64,000 nt of DNA from Selenomonas sp. TAMA-11512 (GTDB lineage: Bacteria > Bacillota > Negativicutes > Selenomonadales > Selenomonadaceae): positions 868,001-932,000 of the forward strand of contig NZ_AP029018.1 of NCBI RefSeq assembly GCF_037076525.1. The letters run 5' to 3'. Position numbers and translations under genes: made by a program. Shown here piece after piece: positions 43,888 to 52,343 of the stretch; position 1 is the first letter of the stretch; every line of letters starts with the position of its first letter. The notes under the pieces are model-generated. The model was not told the origin of the DNA. It made no database searches and saw nothing but the letters and a program-made list of their open reading frames with translations.

Positions 43888-45042
43888 ATGGCGCATCGTA
43901 CACAACTTAAAAATGCAAAGCGTATTGTTGTCAAGGTCGGTACATCCACACTTTTTTTGGAAAACGGCAAGCCCGATCTCTATCGCATTGAGCACTTAAT
44001 ACGCGAGCTTTCCGCCCTTCGGAATGAAGGACGGGAGGTCATCTTTGTCAGTTCGGGCGCGATTGCCTATGGCATGAATGAAGCGGGGATGCGGGAAAAA
44101 CCTGCGGATATCCCGAAGAAGCAGGCGCTTGCCGCCATCGGTCAGAGCGGTCTCATGCACCTTTACAAGCGATTTTTCGCGGACTATGGGCAGACGACGG
44201 CGCAGGTTCTGCTGACAAAGGAAAATGCCGCTCGTCACCACCAGTATACGAACTCCCGAAACGCGCTTCTATCCCTGTTAGAGCTTGGCGTGATTCCCGT
44301 CATTAACGAAAACGATGTCGTTGCCATCGACGAAATAAAGATCGGAGACAATGATAATTTATCGGCGACGGTCGCGGTGCTCACCGACGCGGACGCGCTT
44401 TTGATTCTCTCCGATATCGACGGCGTCTACACAGGCAATCCGAGCAAGGATAAAGACGCGCGCCGCATCGAGGAGATCTTGGAGATCACGCCGGAAATCG
44501 AAAGGATGGCAGGCGGAGCGGGATCATCCTTCGGTACGGGCGGCATGGCGACGAAGATCGAGGCGGCCCGCATCGCGCTGAACGCGGGCGTCACGATGGT
44601 CATTGCCAAGGGGAGCGATGACGAGGTAATACGGCGTGTGTTCTCCGGAGATGTGCTCGGGACGATCTTCCCCGCGCGCGAAGCCCATCTTCGCACGCGG
44701 CAGAACTGGCTCGCCTTCGGCAAGCGCATCGAGGGAACGATCGCTGTGGATGAGGGCTGCGCAAATGCCATTCTCACAGGCAAATCCAGCCTTCTGGCCG
44801 CGGGAATCGTCTCGGTGGAGGGGGACTTTCCCGCCGGCAGCAGCGTTCGCATTCTTGCGCCATCAGGGCAGGAAATCGGCCGCGGCATCACGAATTATAA
44901 CGCAAGTGATATGGAAAAGATCAAAGGCTTGAAAAGCCGGGATTTTAAGGCGATTTTGGGAGCGTCGGCGCGCGATGAGGTCATTCATCGGGATAATCTC
45001 GTCCTCCTGGCGCAGGGAATGGAGGCGGCTGCATGGCGATAG
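43888..45042 (+). CDS. proB: Glutamate 5-kinase
   Basis: First enzyme of proline synthesis. In the 384 residues, an amino-acid kinase domain (IVVKVGTSTLF, VSSGAIAYGM, NENDVVAIDEIKIGDNDNLSA) is followed by a C-terminal PUA domain (about 285-384). ATG 43888 has AAGGAAG upstream. It overlaps proA by ten bases. Feedback inhibition by proline is expected for PUA-bearing enzymes. Confidence 0.95.
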   Translation: MAHRTQLKNAKRIVVKVGTSTLFLENGKPDLYRIEHLIRELSALRNEGREVIFVSSGAIAYGMNEAGMREKPADIPKKQALAAIGQSGLMHLYKRFFADYGQTTAQVLLTKENAARHHQYTNSRNALLSLLELGVIPVINENDVVAIDEIKIGDNDNLSATVAVLTDADALLILSDIDGVYTGNPSKDKDARRIEEILEITPEIERMAGGAGSSFGTGGMATKIEAARIALNAGVTMVIAKGSDDEVIRRVFSGDVLGTIFPAREAHLRTRQNWLAFGKRIEGTIAVDEGCANAILTGKSSLLAAGIVSVEGDFPAGSSVRILAPSGQEIGRGITNYNASDMEKIKGLKSRDFKAILGASARDEVIHRDNLVLLAQGMEAAAWR

Positions 45043-46289
45043 ATGATGAAGTACGACGAATAGCGGGCGAGGCGAAGGCGGCCGGCCGCACGCTTGCCGC
45101 TGCCGCACCGGAGCGGAAAAACGCCGCGCTGGAGCAGATGGCGGATGCTCTTATAGAGCGGGCGGAGCTCATACTCGCGGCAAATGCCGAGGATATGGAG
45201 AAGGCTCGCAAAAATCCCGATATGAAACACTCGTATCTCGATCGGCTGCTGCTAGATGAGAATCGCATCCGCCAGATGGCAGAGGGACTGCGCCAGGCGG
45301 CCAAGCTACCCGATCCCGTCGGTCGGGTGGACTTCTCCGAGGTACGTCCCAATGGGCTGGAGATACGCCGCGTACGCGTGCCGCTCGGCGTCATAGGCAT
45401 CATCTACGAGGCGCGTCCCAATGTGACGGCGGATGCGGCAGGTCTCTGCATCAAATCGGGAAACGCTGTCGTCCTGCGCGGAGGGTCGGATGCGCTTTCC
45501 TCCAATCAGGCGATTGTTGAAATCCTGCAGGCGGCGATTGAAAAGGCCGGCTTCCCGAAGGAGTGCATCGGCTTTTTAGCGAGCGCGGATCGCAGCGCGG
45601 TGGGCGTGCTCCTGCAGGCACGCGGTCTTGTGGATGTCATCATTCCCCGCGGCGGTGCGGGGCTGATCCGGCGTGTGCTTGAGGAGAGCGCCGTGCCCGT
45701 CATAGAGACGGGCAGCGGTATATGTCACACGTATATCGATGCGGGGGCGGATCACGATATCGCGATTGCGGTCTCCCTTAACGCGAAGACATCGCGTCCC
45801 TCCGTGTGCAACGCGATGGAAACGCTTCTCGTGCATCAGGATGAGGTTTCCATCCTGCCTGCGCTCATCCGCGCCATGCAGGAAAAGGGTGTGGAGATAC
45901 GCGGATGCGCGCGGACACGCACGCTGGTTCCCGAGATCGGGGAGGCGACCGAGGAGGATTGGGCGACGGAGTATGACGAGCTCATCCTGTCGGTGAAGGT
46001 CGTCGAGGATATCGACGCGGCAATCGCGCATATCAATCGATACAACACGCAGCACTCGGAAACCATCATGACGAACGATCTCAAGCGGGCACATCGCTTT
46101 CAGACGGAGGTGGAGGCGGCTGCGGTCTATGTCAACGCTTCGACACGCTTTACGGACGGCTTCGAGTTCGGCTTCGGAGCGGAGATCGGCATCAGCACGC
46201 AGAAGCTCCACGCGCGAGGCCCGATGGGGCTCAATGAGCTCACGACGACGAAGTATCTCGTCTACGGTGAAGGGCAGATTCGTCTGTGA
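45033..46289 (+). CDS. proA: Gamma-glutamyl phosphate reductase
   Basis: Second enzyme of proline synthesis; reduces glutamyl-phosphate with NADPH. The 418 residues show PLGVIGIIYEARPNVT, VVLRGGSDA, the catalytic Cys in GSGICHTYID and the closing GPMGLNELTTTKY. It starts within proB. A tiny membrane-protein ORF starts inside its stop codon. Confidence 0.95.
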   Translation: MAIDDEVRRIAGEAKAAGRTLAAAAPERKNAALEQMADALIERAELILAANAEDMEKARKNPDMKHSYLDRLLLDENRIRQMAEGLRQAAKLPDPVGRVDFSEVRPNGLEIRRVRVPLGVIGIIYEARPNVTADAAGLCIKSGNAVVLRGGSDALSSNQAIVEILQAAIEKAGFPKECIGFLASADRSAVGVLLQARGLVDVIIPRGGAGLIRRVLEESAVPVIETGSGICHTYIDAGADHDIAIAVSLNAKTSRPSVCNAMETLLVHQDEVSILPALIRAMQEKGVEIRGCARTRTLVPEIGEATEEDWATEYDELILSVKVVEDIDAAIAHINRYNTQHSETIMTNDLKRAHRFQTEVEAAAVYVNASTRFTDGFEFGFGAEIGISTQKLHARGPMGLNELTTTKYLVYGEGQIRL

Positions 46290-46435
46290 GACGTGTGGCC
46301 GGCTATTTGCGGAGCCTGTACCGCTATTATCGATACGATAAAAAGGGTCGGTTTGATTTTTTCGATCAGCTGAAGGCGATTGCGATTATCCTGCTGACCA
46401 TAGGAATCGTGTGCATTTTATTCTATATACTGTAG
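46286..46435 (+). CDS. Small single-pass membrane protein, 49 residues
   Basis: GTG 46286 overlaps the proA stop (GTGA) and the frame runs to TAG 46433. The product is basic and aromatic at first (RRVAGYLRSLYRYYRYDKK), then has FDFFDQLKAIA and ends in a membrane helix (about 31-49: IILLTIGIVCILFYIL). The GTGA coupling, absence of any other gene in this gap and the clean topology argue it is real. AAGGGC lies about twelve bases upstream. I recognise no family. nadD starts 16 bases later. Confidence 0.55.
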   Translation: MRRVAGYLRSLYRYYRYDKKGRFDFFDQLKAIAIILLTIGIVCILFYIL

Positions 46436-46451
46436 TAGAGGAGGGGAACGC

Positions 46452-47054
46452 ATGGCGAAGGAACGTGTCGGCATTATGGGCGGTACGTTTGACCCGATTC
46501 ACAATGGCCATTTGGTGATCGCGGAGTCGGTGCGGGATGCGTTTTCCCTTTCCAAGGTGATCTTCATTCCCGCCGCCGATCCGCCGCACAAGCCTGCGAT
46601 GATCGATGCGGTACACCGGCTGCGCATGGTGTGGCTGGCGACGAACTCCAATCCGTATTTTCAAGTGCTGGATATCGAGCTCAAGCGGGAAGGCCCTTCC
46701 TACAGTGTGGATACGATTCAATCGCTTGTCGAGCAGTGTGAGGATCGCTGCGAGTTCTATTTTATCATCGGCGCGGATGAGCTGAACATCCTTCCGGAGT
46801 GGCATAAAATTGAAGAGCTCGTCACGCTTTGCCGCTTCATCATCGCCAAGCGCCCGGGCGTTGAGGCGGATATGAGCCGTGTCTGTGAAATGTTGGGAGA
46901 GGCGGCGCAGAGACGGTTTTACTTCTGCGATACGCCGGAGCTGGAGATTTCTTCAACGGATATACGAAAGCGTATACGGGATCGTCAGTCGGTACGCTAC
47001 ATCCTTCCCCAGGAAGTCGAAGCCTATGTAAGGAAAGAAGGGCTGTACCTATGA
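46452..47054 (+). CDS. nadD: Nicotinate-mononucleotide adenylyltransferase
   Basis: Makes nicotinic acid adenine dinucleotide for NAD synthesis. The 200 residues contain GGTFDPIHNGHL at the start, the central DELNILPEWHK and the C-terminal SSTDIRKRI. GAGGAGGGG precedes it. The yqeK gene overlaps its end by ATGA. Confidence 0.95.
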   Translation: MAKERVGIMGGTFDPIHNGHLVIAESVRDAFSLSKVIFIPAADPPHKPAMIDAVHRLRMVWLATNSNPYFQVLDIELKREGPSYSVDTIQSLVEQCEDRCEFYFIIGADELNILPEWHKIEELVTLCRFIIAKRPGVEADMSRVCEMLGEAAQRRFYFCDTPELEISSTDIRKRIRDRQSVRYILPQEVEAYVRKEGLYL

Positions 47055-47617
47055 CGGCAGAAGAAATGAAGGCGGAGCTGGAAAGGCGAATACTCAAGAA
47101 GCGGTATCTGCACTCCCTCGGTGTTATGCATACAGCAGTGGAGATTGCCGAACGCCTCGGGATGCCGGCGGAACAGGTCAGAACGGCAGCACTTCTGCAT
47201 GATTGCGGACGGGAGATCGCCGTGGAAAACATGGTCGAAGAGGCGGAAAAGCGAGGGATCGAGGTAGGGGAAATCGAACGCGCAATGCCGCTTCTCCTGC
47301 ACGCGCCGCTGGGCAGTAAAATCGCCGAAGAGGTCTACGGTGTGCAAGACCCTGTCATCCTGCAGGCGATTGCCCTCCATACGGTGGGGGCAGCTTCGAT
47401 GACGGATCTCGATAAGCTCATCTATTTTGCCGATATGATTGAGCCCATGCGTAAGTATCCGGAGGTGGAGGAGCTTCGTCGCTTTGGGCGCGAAGCCTTG
47501 CTGGACGAGATGTTCTTCGCGGGGGTATCGGCTTCCATTGCCTTTGTCATTGAAAAGAAGGGGCTGCTGCACCCTGCGACCGTTGCCGCTCGAAACGCGC
47601 TCTTATTAAAGAGATAA
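47051..47617 (+). CDS. yqeK: HD-domain bis(5'-nucleosyl)-tetraphosphatase YqeK
   Basis: Splits Ap4A symmetrically into two ADP, as shown for YqeK of several Firmicutes. The 188 residues hold the HD motifs: YLHSLGVMHTA, LLHDCGREI, HAPLGSKIA, ALHTVGA and YFADMIEP. The nadD-yqeK pair with LCP and rsfS genes following is typical. Confidence 0.92.
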   Translation: MTAEEMKAELERRILKKRYLHSLGVMHTAVEIAERLGMPAEQVRTAALLHDCGREIAVENMVEEAEKRGIEVGEIERAMPLLLHAPLGSKIAEEVYGVQDPVILQAIALHTVGAASMTDLDKLIYFADMIEPMRKYPEVEELRRFGREALLDEMFFAGVSASIAFVIEKKGLLHPATVAARNALLLKR

Positions 47618-47664
47618 ATTCATTTGCCCGCGGAAAAAGATGAGAGAAAGGAGGGACGCCGCTG

Positions 47665-48657
47665 GTGACAAGCGCGAGAGAGAATATAAAGCGAAAGCGC
47701 AAAATAAAAACACAAAGACGACGTTTGAAGCTGTTTCGATTCTTTGTATTTCTGCTTTTCCTGACGATTACACTGTCCTTGTTCGGCGTTCTTTCCTACT
47801 TTATCTATGGTGTCGCGCATGAGGCGTATCAGCGTTTCGACGCGATGTATCAAGGCTACCAGGAGCGACGCCTGGAGAGAAATCAGGCGGTGGATGAAAA
47901 ATTTGAAGGCTATACGAATATCCTTGTGATCGGTCTTGATGAAGGAGCGGACACCTCCGGGGTGGAGGCGACATTTGCCGATTCGCTGCTCTTTGTCAGC
48001 ATGGATAATGCGACGGGGAATGTACGTGTCATCAATATTCCCGGAAATACGCTCGTCCCGTATCCCAGCGGCGTTACGGGACGGATCAACGGCCTTTATG
48101 GCATAGGAGGCCCGCCGCTTCTCGTACAGTCCGTACATCAGCTGTTGGGCGTATCGGTACACCACTACATCGCTTTATCACCTTCCGCGCTGGCCGAGCT
48201 TGTTGACATTTTGGGCGGTATCGACCTCTACGTTGAGGATGAGATGGACTACGAAGACCCGGAGAGCGGGTTGTCCATCCACATTCAGAAGGGCTATCAG
48301 CACGTTGACGGTGACACGGCGCAGAAGTATCTGCGCTATCGCGGGACGGCTCTGGGGGAGGTCGGAAGACTCTACAGGCAGCAGCGGTTTGTCAAGGCGA
48401 TCTATGAGCAGAGTTTCACGGTCGATACGGTTTCGAAGATTCCCGATATCGTCCGGCTTTTTGATGAAAAGATGAAGACAAGCGCGGAGGTTTTTGATAC
48501 GGCACGCCTGACGAAGGTCGTCAAGAGCCTCAACGCGCATCCTCCGCAGACGAGTCTCCTGCCTGGAGCGGTGAACGACTACGGATGGCAGCCGGATGCG
48601 GAGGCCATTGCACAGAAGATGAAAGAGCTCTTCCCTGAGCCCGTAACAGAAGAATAG
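47665..48657 (+). CDS. LytR-CpsA-Psr (LCP) family protein, atypical
   Basis: This 330-residue membrane protein has one N-terminal helix (about 24-48) and an extracytoplasmic LCP domain. It starts at GTG with AAAGGAGGG upstream. Family members attach glycopolymers to peptidoglycan or process polyprenyl-linked chains. Conserved parts are ILVIGLDE, FADSLLFVS and the arginine-rich YLRYRGTALGEVGRLYRQQRF. The usual IPRD sequence, which supplies a phosphate-binding Arg and an Asp, reads IPGN here, so activity may differ. It sits between yqeK and rsfS, as in other Firmicutes. Confidence 0.83.
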   Translation: MTSARENIKRKRKIKTQRRRLKLFRFFVFLLFLTITLSLFGVLSYFIYGVAHEAYQRFDAMYQGYQERRLERNQAVDEKFEGYTNILVIGLDEGADTSGVEATFADSLLFVSMDNATGNVRVINIPGNTLVPYPSGVTGRINGLYGIGGPPLLVQSVHQLLGVSVHHYIALSPSALAELVDILGGIDLYVEDEMDYEDPESGLSIHIQKGYQHVDGDTAQKYLRYRGTALGEVGRLYRQQRFVKAIYEQSFTVDTVSKIPDIVRLFDEKMKTSAEVFDTARLTKVVKSLNAHPPQTSLLPGAVNDYGWQPDAEAIAQKMKELFPEPVTEE

Positions 48658-48667
48658 GAGAATGACA

Positions 48668-49015
48668 TTGACAGCACCGGAAATTTTGAGTAAAAAAATA
48701 GCCAAGGCGGTAAGTGATAAAAAGGCCTCGGATATCGTCATCATGGACATGAAGGCATTGACGAGTGCGACGGACTACTTTGTCGTGGCAAGCGCCAATA
48801 CGGCAACGCAGGTGCGTGCGATCGCCGATCATATAGAAGATGAGCTTCGCAAGGACGACATTGACTTCCTGCACAAGGAAGGATATCGAGAGGGCGAGTG
48901 GGTTCTCTTGGATTACGGCGATGCCGTAGCGCACATCTTCATGCAGGAGGCGCGCGAGTTCTACGCGATCGAGCGACTTTGGAGCGATGCTCCGCTCACG
49001 ACGTATGAGGATTGA
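48668..49015 (+). CDS. rsfS: Ribosomal silencing factor RsfS
   Basis: Binds L14 and blocks subunit joining when nutrients are short. The 115 residues include KKASDIVIMDM, TDYFVVASANTATQVRAIAD and WVLLDYGDAVAHIF. TTG 48668 lies seven bases past AGGAG, whereas ATG 48662 is only one base from it, so TTG is preferred. Confidence 0.94.
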   Translation: MTAPEILSKKIAKAVSDKKASDIVIMDMKALTSATDYFVVASANTATQVRAIADHIEDELRKDDIDFLHKEGYREGEWVLLDYGDAVAHIFMQEAREFYAIERLWSDAPLTTYED

Positions 49016-49019
49016 TTCC

Positions 49020-49907
49020 ATGTCGGAAATGAAGAAATACGGCCCTTCACGCGTCGTGACCATGCGAGTGAGCCGTGTCAACGAAGTGGGCGCATTCCTC
49101 GACGCGGAGACAGGAAGCACCTCGGACGATATCCTGCTCCATGCATCGCAGCAGACAAGTCCCGTCAAAGAAGGCGACAGCGTCGAGGTATTTCTCTACC
49201 TGGACCCGAAGCGAAGACTGACCGCGAGCATGCGCACGCCGAAGCTCAAAGAGGGGCAGATCGCCCGCATGAAGGTCATGAATGTCATTCGTGACGGCGC
49301 TTTTCTGGATGTCGGCGCGGAGCGCGGAATTTTCCTCCCATTTGCGGGCATGCGCGGACGTCCGCAGGTTGGAGAGACGGTGTGGGCGAAGCTTTACACG
49401 GATAAATCGGGGCGTTTGGCGGTTACGATGGAAGTCGAGGATGAACTGCGCCGTTCCTCCAAGCCGGCGGCCGGGGTCAAGGTCGGTGACAAGCTGCACG
49501 GATCCGTCTACAACATCAATGAAAGCGGCGCGTTTCTCTTCACGGATGAGCGGTATATCGTGCATATAGCGCACAAGGAAATGCCTGTGCGGCCGAAAGT
49601 GGGCGAAGAGGCAACGGTTCGCATCACCTATATTCGAGAAGACGGCAGGCTCAACGGATCATTCCGGGAAATCAAGGAAAAAGCCATCCTGACGGATGCT
49701 GAAAATATTTTGAAAATCCTCAAGGAGCGAGGCAAGATGCCCTATGATGATAAGACCTCGCCGGAGATCATCAGCCGGAAGTTTCAGATCAGCAAAGCGG
49801 CGTTCAAACGCGCTTTGGGCCATCTCTTGAAGGAAGGACACATTGAGATGCGGGACGGCTGGACGTATATAAAAGAGAACCGGCAGGAAAGAAATTCTTT
49901 GGGATAA
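49020..49907 (+). CDS. S1-domain RNA-binding protein, CvfB/YitL family
   Basis: This protein of about 295 residues contains three S1-like domains (about 8-70, 72-135, 150-215; RVNEVGAFLD, VIRDGAFLDV and NINESGAFLF mark their starts) and a C-terminal winged helix (KTSPEIISRKFQISKAAFKRALGHL). CvfB affects virulence and RNA stability in Staphylococcus. The start ATG 49020 follows the rsfS stop after four bases. Confidence 0.88.
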   Translation: MSEMKKYGPSRVVTMRVSRVNEVGAFLDAETGSTSDDILLHASQQTSPVKEGDSVEVFLYLDPKRRLTASMRTPKLKEGQIARMKVMNVIRDGAFLDVGAERGIFLPFAGMRGRPQVGETVWAKLYTDKSGRLAVTMEVEDELRRSSKPAAGVKVGDKLHGSVYNINESGAFLFTDERYIVHIAHKEMPVRPKVGEEATVRITYIREDGRLNGSFREIKEKAILTDAENILKILKERGKMPYDDKTSPEIISRKFQISKAAFKRALGHLLKEGHIEMRDGWTYIKENRQERNSLG

Positions 49908-49973
49908 AAGAAGGACTTTTTCCCTTTTTAACGAATTACCCAATATAGCGATAGAAATGGGGGTCGAGTATTC

Positions 49974-50939
49974 ATGTCAGAAGATAATGAGAAGAAGGGT
50001 ATACTTCTCGAAACAGGTACGAATGAATTTGAGATCATCGAGTTCAATATAGGTGCGGTCAACTACGGTATCAACGTAGCAAAGGTTCGCGAGGTCATCA
50101 AAGCCTCCGATTTTCCCGTGACGGAGATGCCGCAGGCGCATCCTTACATTGACGGTCTCTTTACATTGCGCGGCCGCGCCGTCCCGCTCGTAAATCTCCC
50201 GCGTGCGCTTGGCGTTTCGAGCGGACAGATGGAGGGGCGCTCACAGAACATCATTGTCACGGAAATCAACGGTTACGATATGGGGTTCCTTGTCGATAAC
50301 GTATCCCGCATTCACCGCATTTCCTGGGAAAACATGGAGCCGGCTCCGGAAGTCAGCGATCATTCCCGCGTGGTCGGTCTTGTCAAGATGGAGGGCAAGA
50401 TTGTCCTGCTGCTCGACTTTGAGACCATCATGGCGGAGATTAATCCGGAGATCAATCAGAAGCTCACCACCGTTGAAGAGTCGACGGAAGATGTCAAGAA
50501 GATGCGCTCCACGCAGCACGTCGTTGTAGCGGAGGATTCGCCGCTCCTGCGTGACCTTCTCGTCAATACGCTTCAGGAGAACGGATATACATTCATTCGT
50601 GACTTCGGCAACGGTGAAGATGCATGGAACTACCTCAAGGGGATTGCGGAGAAGACCCAGGGGAACAATGTCTTTGACAAGGTGCGTATCGTTATTTCCG
50701 ATATCGAGATGCCGAAGATGGATGGGCACCGCCTCCTGAAGTTCATTCGAGAGGACAACCGTCTTCGTCCCGTGCCGGTCATCCTCTTCTCGTCGCTCAT
50801 TTCTGAAGAAATGCGCCGCAAGGGCGAGGAGCTGGGCGCTTCCGGACAGATTTCCAAGCCGGAGATCAATCAGCTCATTCAGTTGATCGATAAGCTCATT
50901 TTCAACATCGAACCCGGGACGAAGGATGACGATGATTGA
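49974..50939 (+). CDS. cheV: Chemotaxis coupling protein CheV
   Basis: The 321 residues join an N-terminal CheW domain (about 15-165, NYGINVAKVREVI, LRGRAVPLVNL) to a C-terminal receiver domain with phospho-acceptor Asp in IVISDIEMPKMDG and Lys in GQISKPE. It couples receptors to CheA and helps adaptation. It is the only chemotaxis gene in the window, transcribed alone and closed by a terminator. Its presence fits a motile organism. Confidence 0.94.
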   Translation: MSEDNEKKGILLETGTNEFEIIEFNIGAVNYGINVAKVREVIKASDFPVTEMPQAHPYIDGLFTLRGRAVPLVNLPRALGVSSGQMEGRSQNIIVTEINGYDMGFLVDNVSRIHRISWENMEPAPEVSDHSRVVGLVKMEGKIVLLLDFETIMAEINPEINQKLTTVEESTEDVKKMRSTQHVVVAEDSPLLRDLLVNTLQENGYTFIRDFGNGEDAWNYLKGIAEKTQGNNVFDKVRIVISDIEMPKMDGHRLLKFIREDNRLRPVPVILFSSLISEEMRRKGEELGASGQISKPEINQLIQLIDKLIFNIEPGTKDDDD

Positions 50940-50954
50940 TTTTTGAAGATGCAG

Positions 50955-50985
50955 ATGGAGCCATCGTGAGATGGCTCCATTTTTG
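50955..50985 (+). terminator. Rho-independent terminator after cheV
   Basis: ATGGAGCCATC (50955-50965) pairs with GATGGCTCCAT (50970-50980) around GTGA, followed by TTTTT. Confidence 0.9.
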
Positions 50986-51037
50986 TGTAATGAAAAGCAC
51001 TCTGATTGACGGACAAAGGATGTCTTCGGAGATATCT

Positions 51038-51428
51038 TCAGCGAAGCTTCTTCAGATAGTCGGCGACAGCGCTGCGGGCAGACGGAACATTGCTGCTGTA
51101 CACGGCACGGCAAGTCCGTTGGCAACATCCGTATCCGTGTGCGCATGCAGGGTTTGAATCGCGTCGCCAAGGCCCCCGCCGCCGTGCGTGACGATCGGCA
51201 TATAATCGCCGCCTGCCGTGTCCTGTGCCATGAGCGCAAGCACCTGTGCGTTGGAGGAGTTCTCCGTCATCCATCATGAGAGAGGCGCGGCACGACCATG
51301 CCGGCTAGACCTGAGATGAGTAGGCTCGGCGAAGCGGTCGAGATCAAGAGAGGAAACATGCCGGCGAGACCTGAGATGAGTAGGAGCAGCAGGGCGGCCG
51401 TCAAGATGCTGCGATATCGTTGCTTCAT
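51038..51428 (-). pseudogene. Remnant of a secreted flavodoxin
   Basis: On the minus strand an ATG at 51428 (GAGGAAG upstream) opens a signal-peptide-like stretch (LTAALLLLLISGLAGM) that stops after about 53 codons. A second frame continues NSSNAQVLALMAQDTAGGD, joins PIVTHGGGGLGDAIQTL directly, and a third frame ends ARSAVADYLKKLR. The first part resembles the flavin-binding start of flavodoxins and the second the C-terminal part, so a large internal deletion and at least two frameshifts are present. The family call is by eye. It cannot make a working protein. Confidence 0.6.
51302..51390. repeat. Short direct repeat inside the flavodoxin remnant
   Basis: CATGCCGGC, one variable base, then AGACCTGAGATGAGTAGG occurs twice, about 60 bases apart. 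On the minus strand both copies encode LLISGLAGM in the signal peptide, so part of the signal sequence was duplicated. Confidence 0.6.
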
Positions 51429-51548
51429 TTTTCTTCCTCTCTGTGATTCACTTCTTGATGTTCCGTGTTCATACTATCATGAGACGTATATTTTGAAAAG
51501 TCCTCGCTTGTTCGTTTGTCACTTATATGGAGGAAAGTATCGGTCAAC

Positions 51549-51587
51549 AGAAAGACGACCACGCAACAGGCGCGTGATCGTCTTTCT
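51549..51587. terminator. Terminator-like inverted repeat in the decayed region
   Basis: AGAAAGACGA (51549-51558) pairs with TCGTCTTTCT (51578-51587), with additional CACGC/GCGTG pairing inside. It lies between the two gene remnants; no functional gene ends at it now. Confidence 0.45.
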
Positions 51588-51647
51588 TCAGTTGGTGAAG
51601 ATAACTCTGTCGTGGCAAGGCTAACGAGCTGTCGCTCAAAGAATCAC

Positions 51648-52022
51648 CTAGCTGCCGATTTTCAATTTCTCGCGTGCAGAAACGTGACAATCGAAGCCGA
51701 TTTCTTCCTTCGTCATGCTGATCTCAAGCATCTGACACTCGGAAATGAAGTCGATGCCCTGCATGAGACACTGATCAAAAAGCGCGTGCACCATTGCGTG
51801 TCCCGCGCGATCCTCAAAGTAGGAAGCGCGCGCGTGAGAGGAGCCGCCCATTTTGCGCTGATGGAAGTGCCCGTCCTTCTGACGGTTGTAAGGATAGCCC
51901 ATATAGTCCATCTCATAGATGATCTTGCCCGCGTTTTCCGCGAAGTACTCGACCGCGTCCTGATCGCAGAGGTAGTCGCCTCCCTTGACCGTGTCGAACA
52001 TATGCGATTCGACCGTGTCCTT
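51648..52022 (-). pseudogene. Fragment of fumarate reductase/succinate dehydrogenase flavoprotein
   Basis: On the minus strand the frame reads DTVESHMFDTVKGGDYL, DQDAVEYFAENAGK, EMDYMGYPYNR and HALFDQCLMQGIDF. These match the region around the substrate site and FAD contacts of FrdA/SdhA (usual form HMYDTVKGSD). About 120 of some 600 residues remain. The upstream part is cut where IS30 coding sequence begins (about 52022), and the downstream part runs into unrelated sequence. It is a remnant, probably created by IS-linked deletion. Confidence 0.72.
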
Positions 52023-52343
52023 CTACTACAAAATCGCGGAAATGGAAACAGCTGACAGAGCGGGAACGATATAAAATCGAAGCATATTTTCAAATGGGGC
52101 AGACGCCGCAGAAAATCGCAGAACACATCGGTTGCTCCAAGCGGACCATTGAGCGGGAACGACGGCTGGGAATGACGCCGCAGTTGAGACATGCAACCAA
52201 GGCAATCAAGAGCTGTGGAGACGTGCAGATACAATGGGTGTATCTTGCGGATGTGGCACAGAGACGGCATGAAGCGAACGCAGCGAAAAAGGAACGAAAT
52301 TTAAAAATCAGCAACGACCACCGTCTTGCGGCACATATTGATA

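Noticed and set aside
51516-52055. Open frame of 179 codons on the plus strand in the decayed region
   Set aside because: It is opposite the FrdA fragment and its translation resembles nothing; the minus-strand reading matches a known family.
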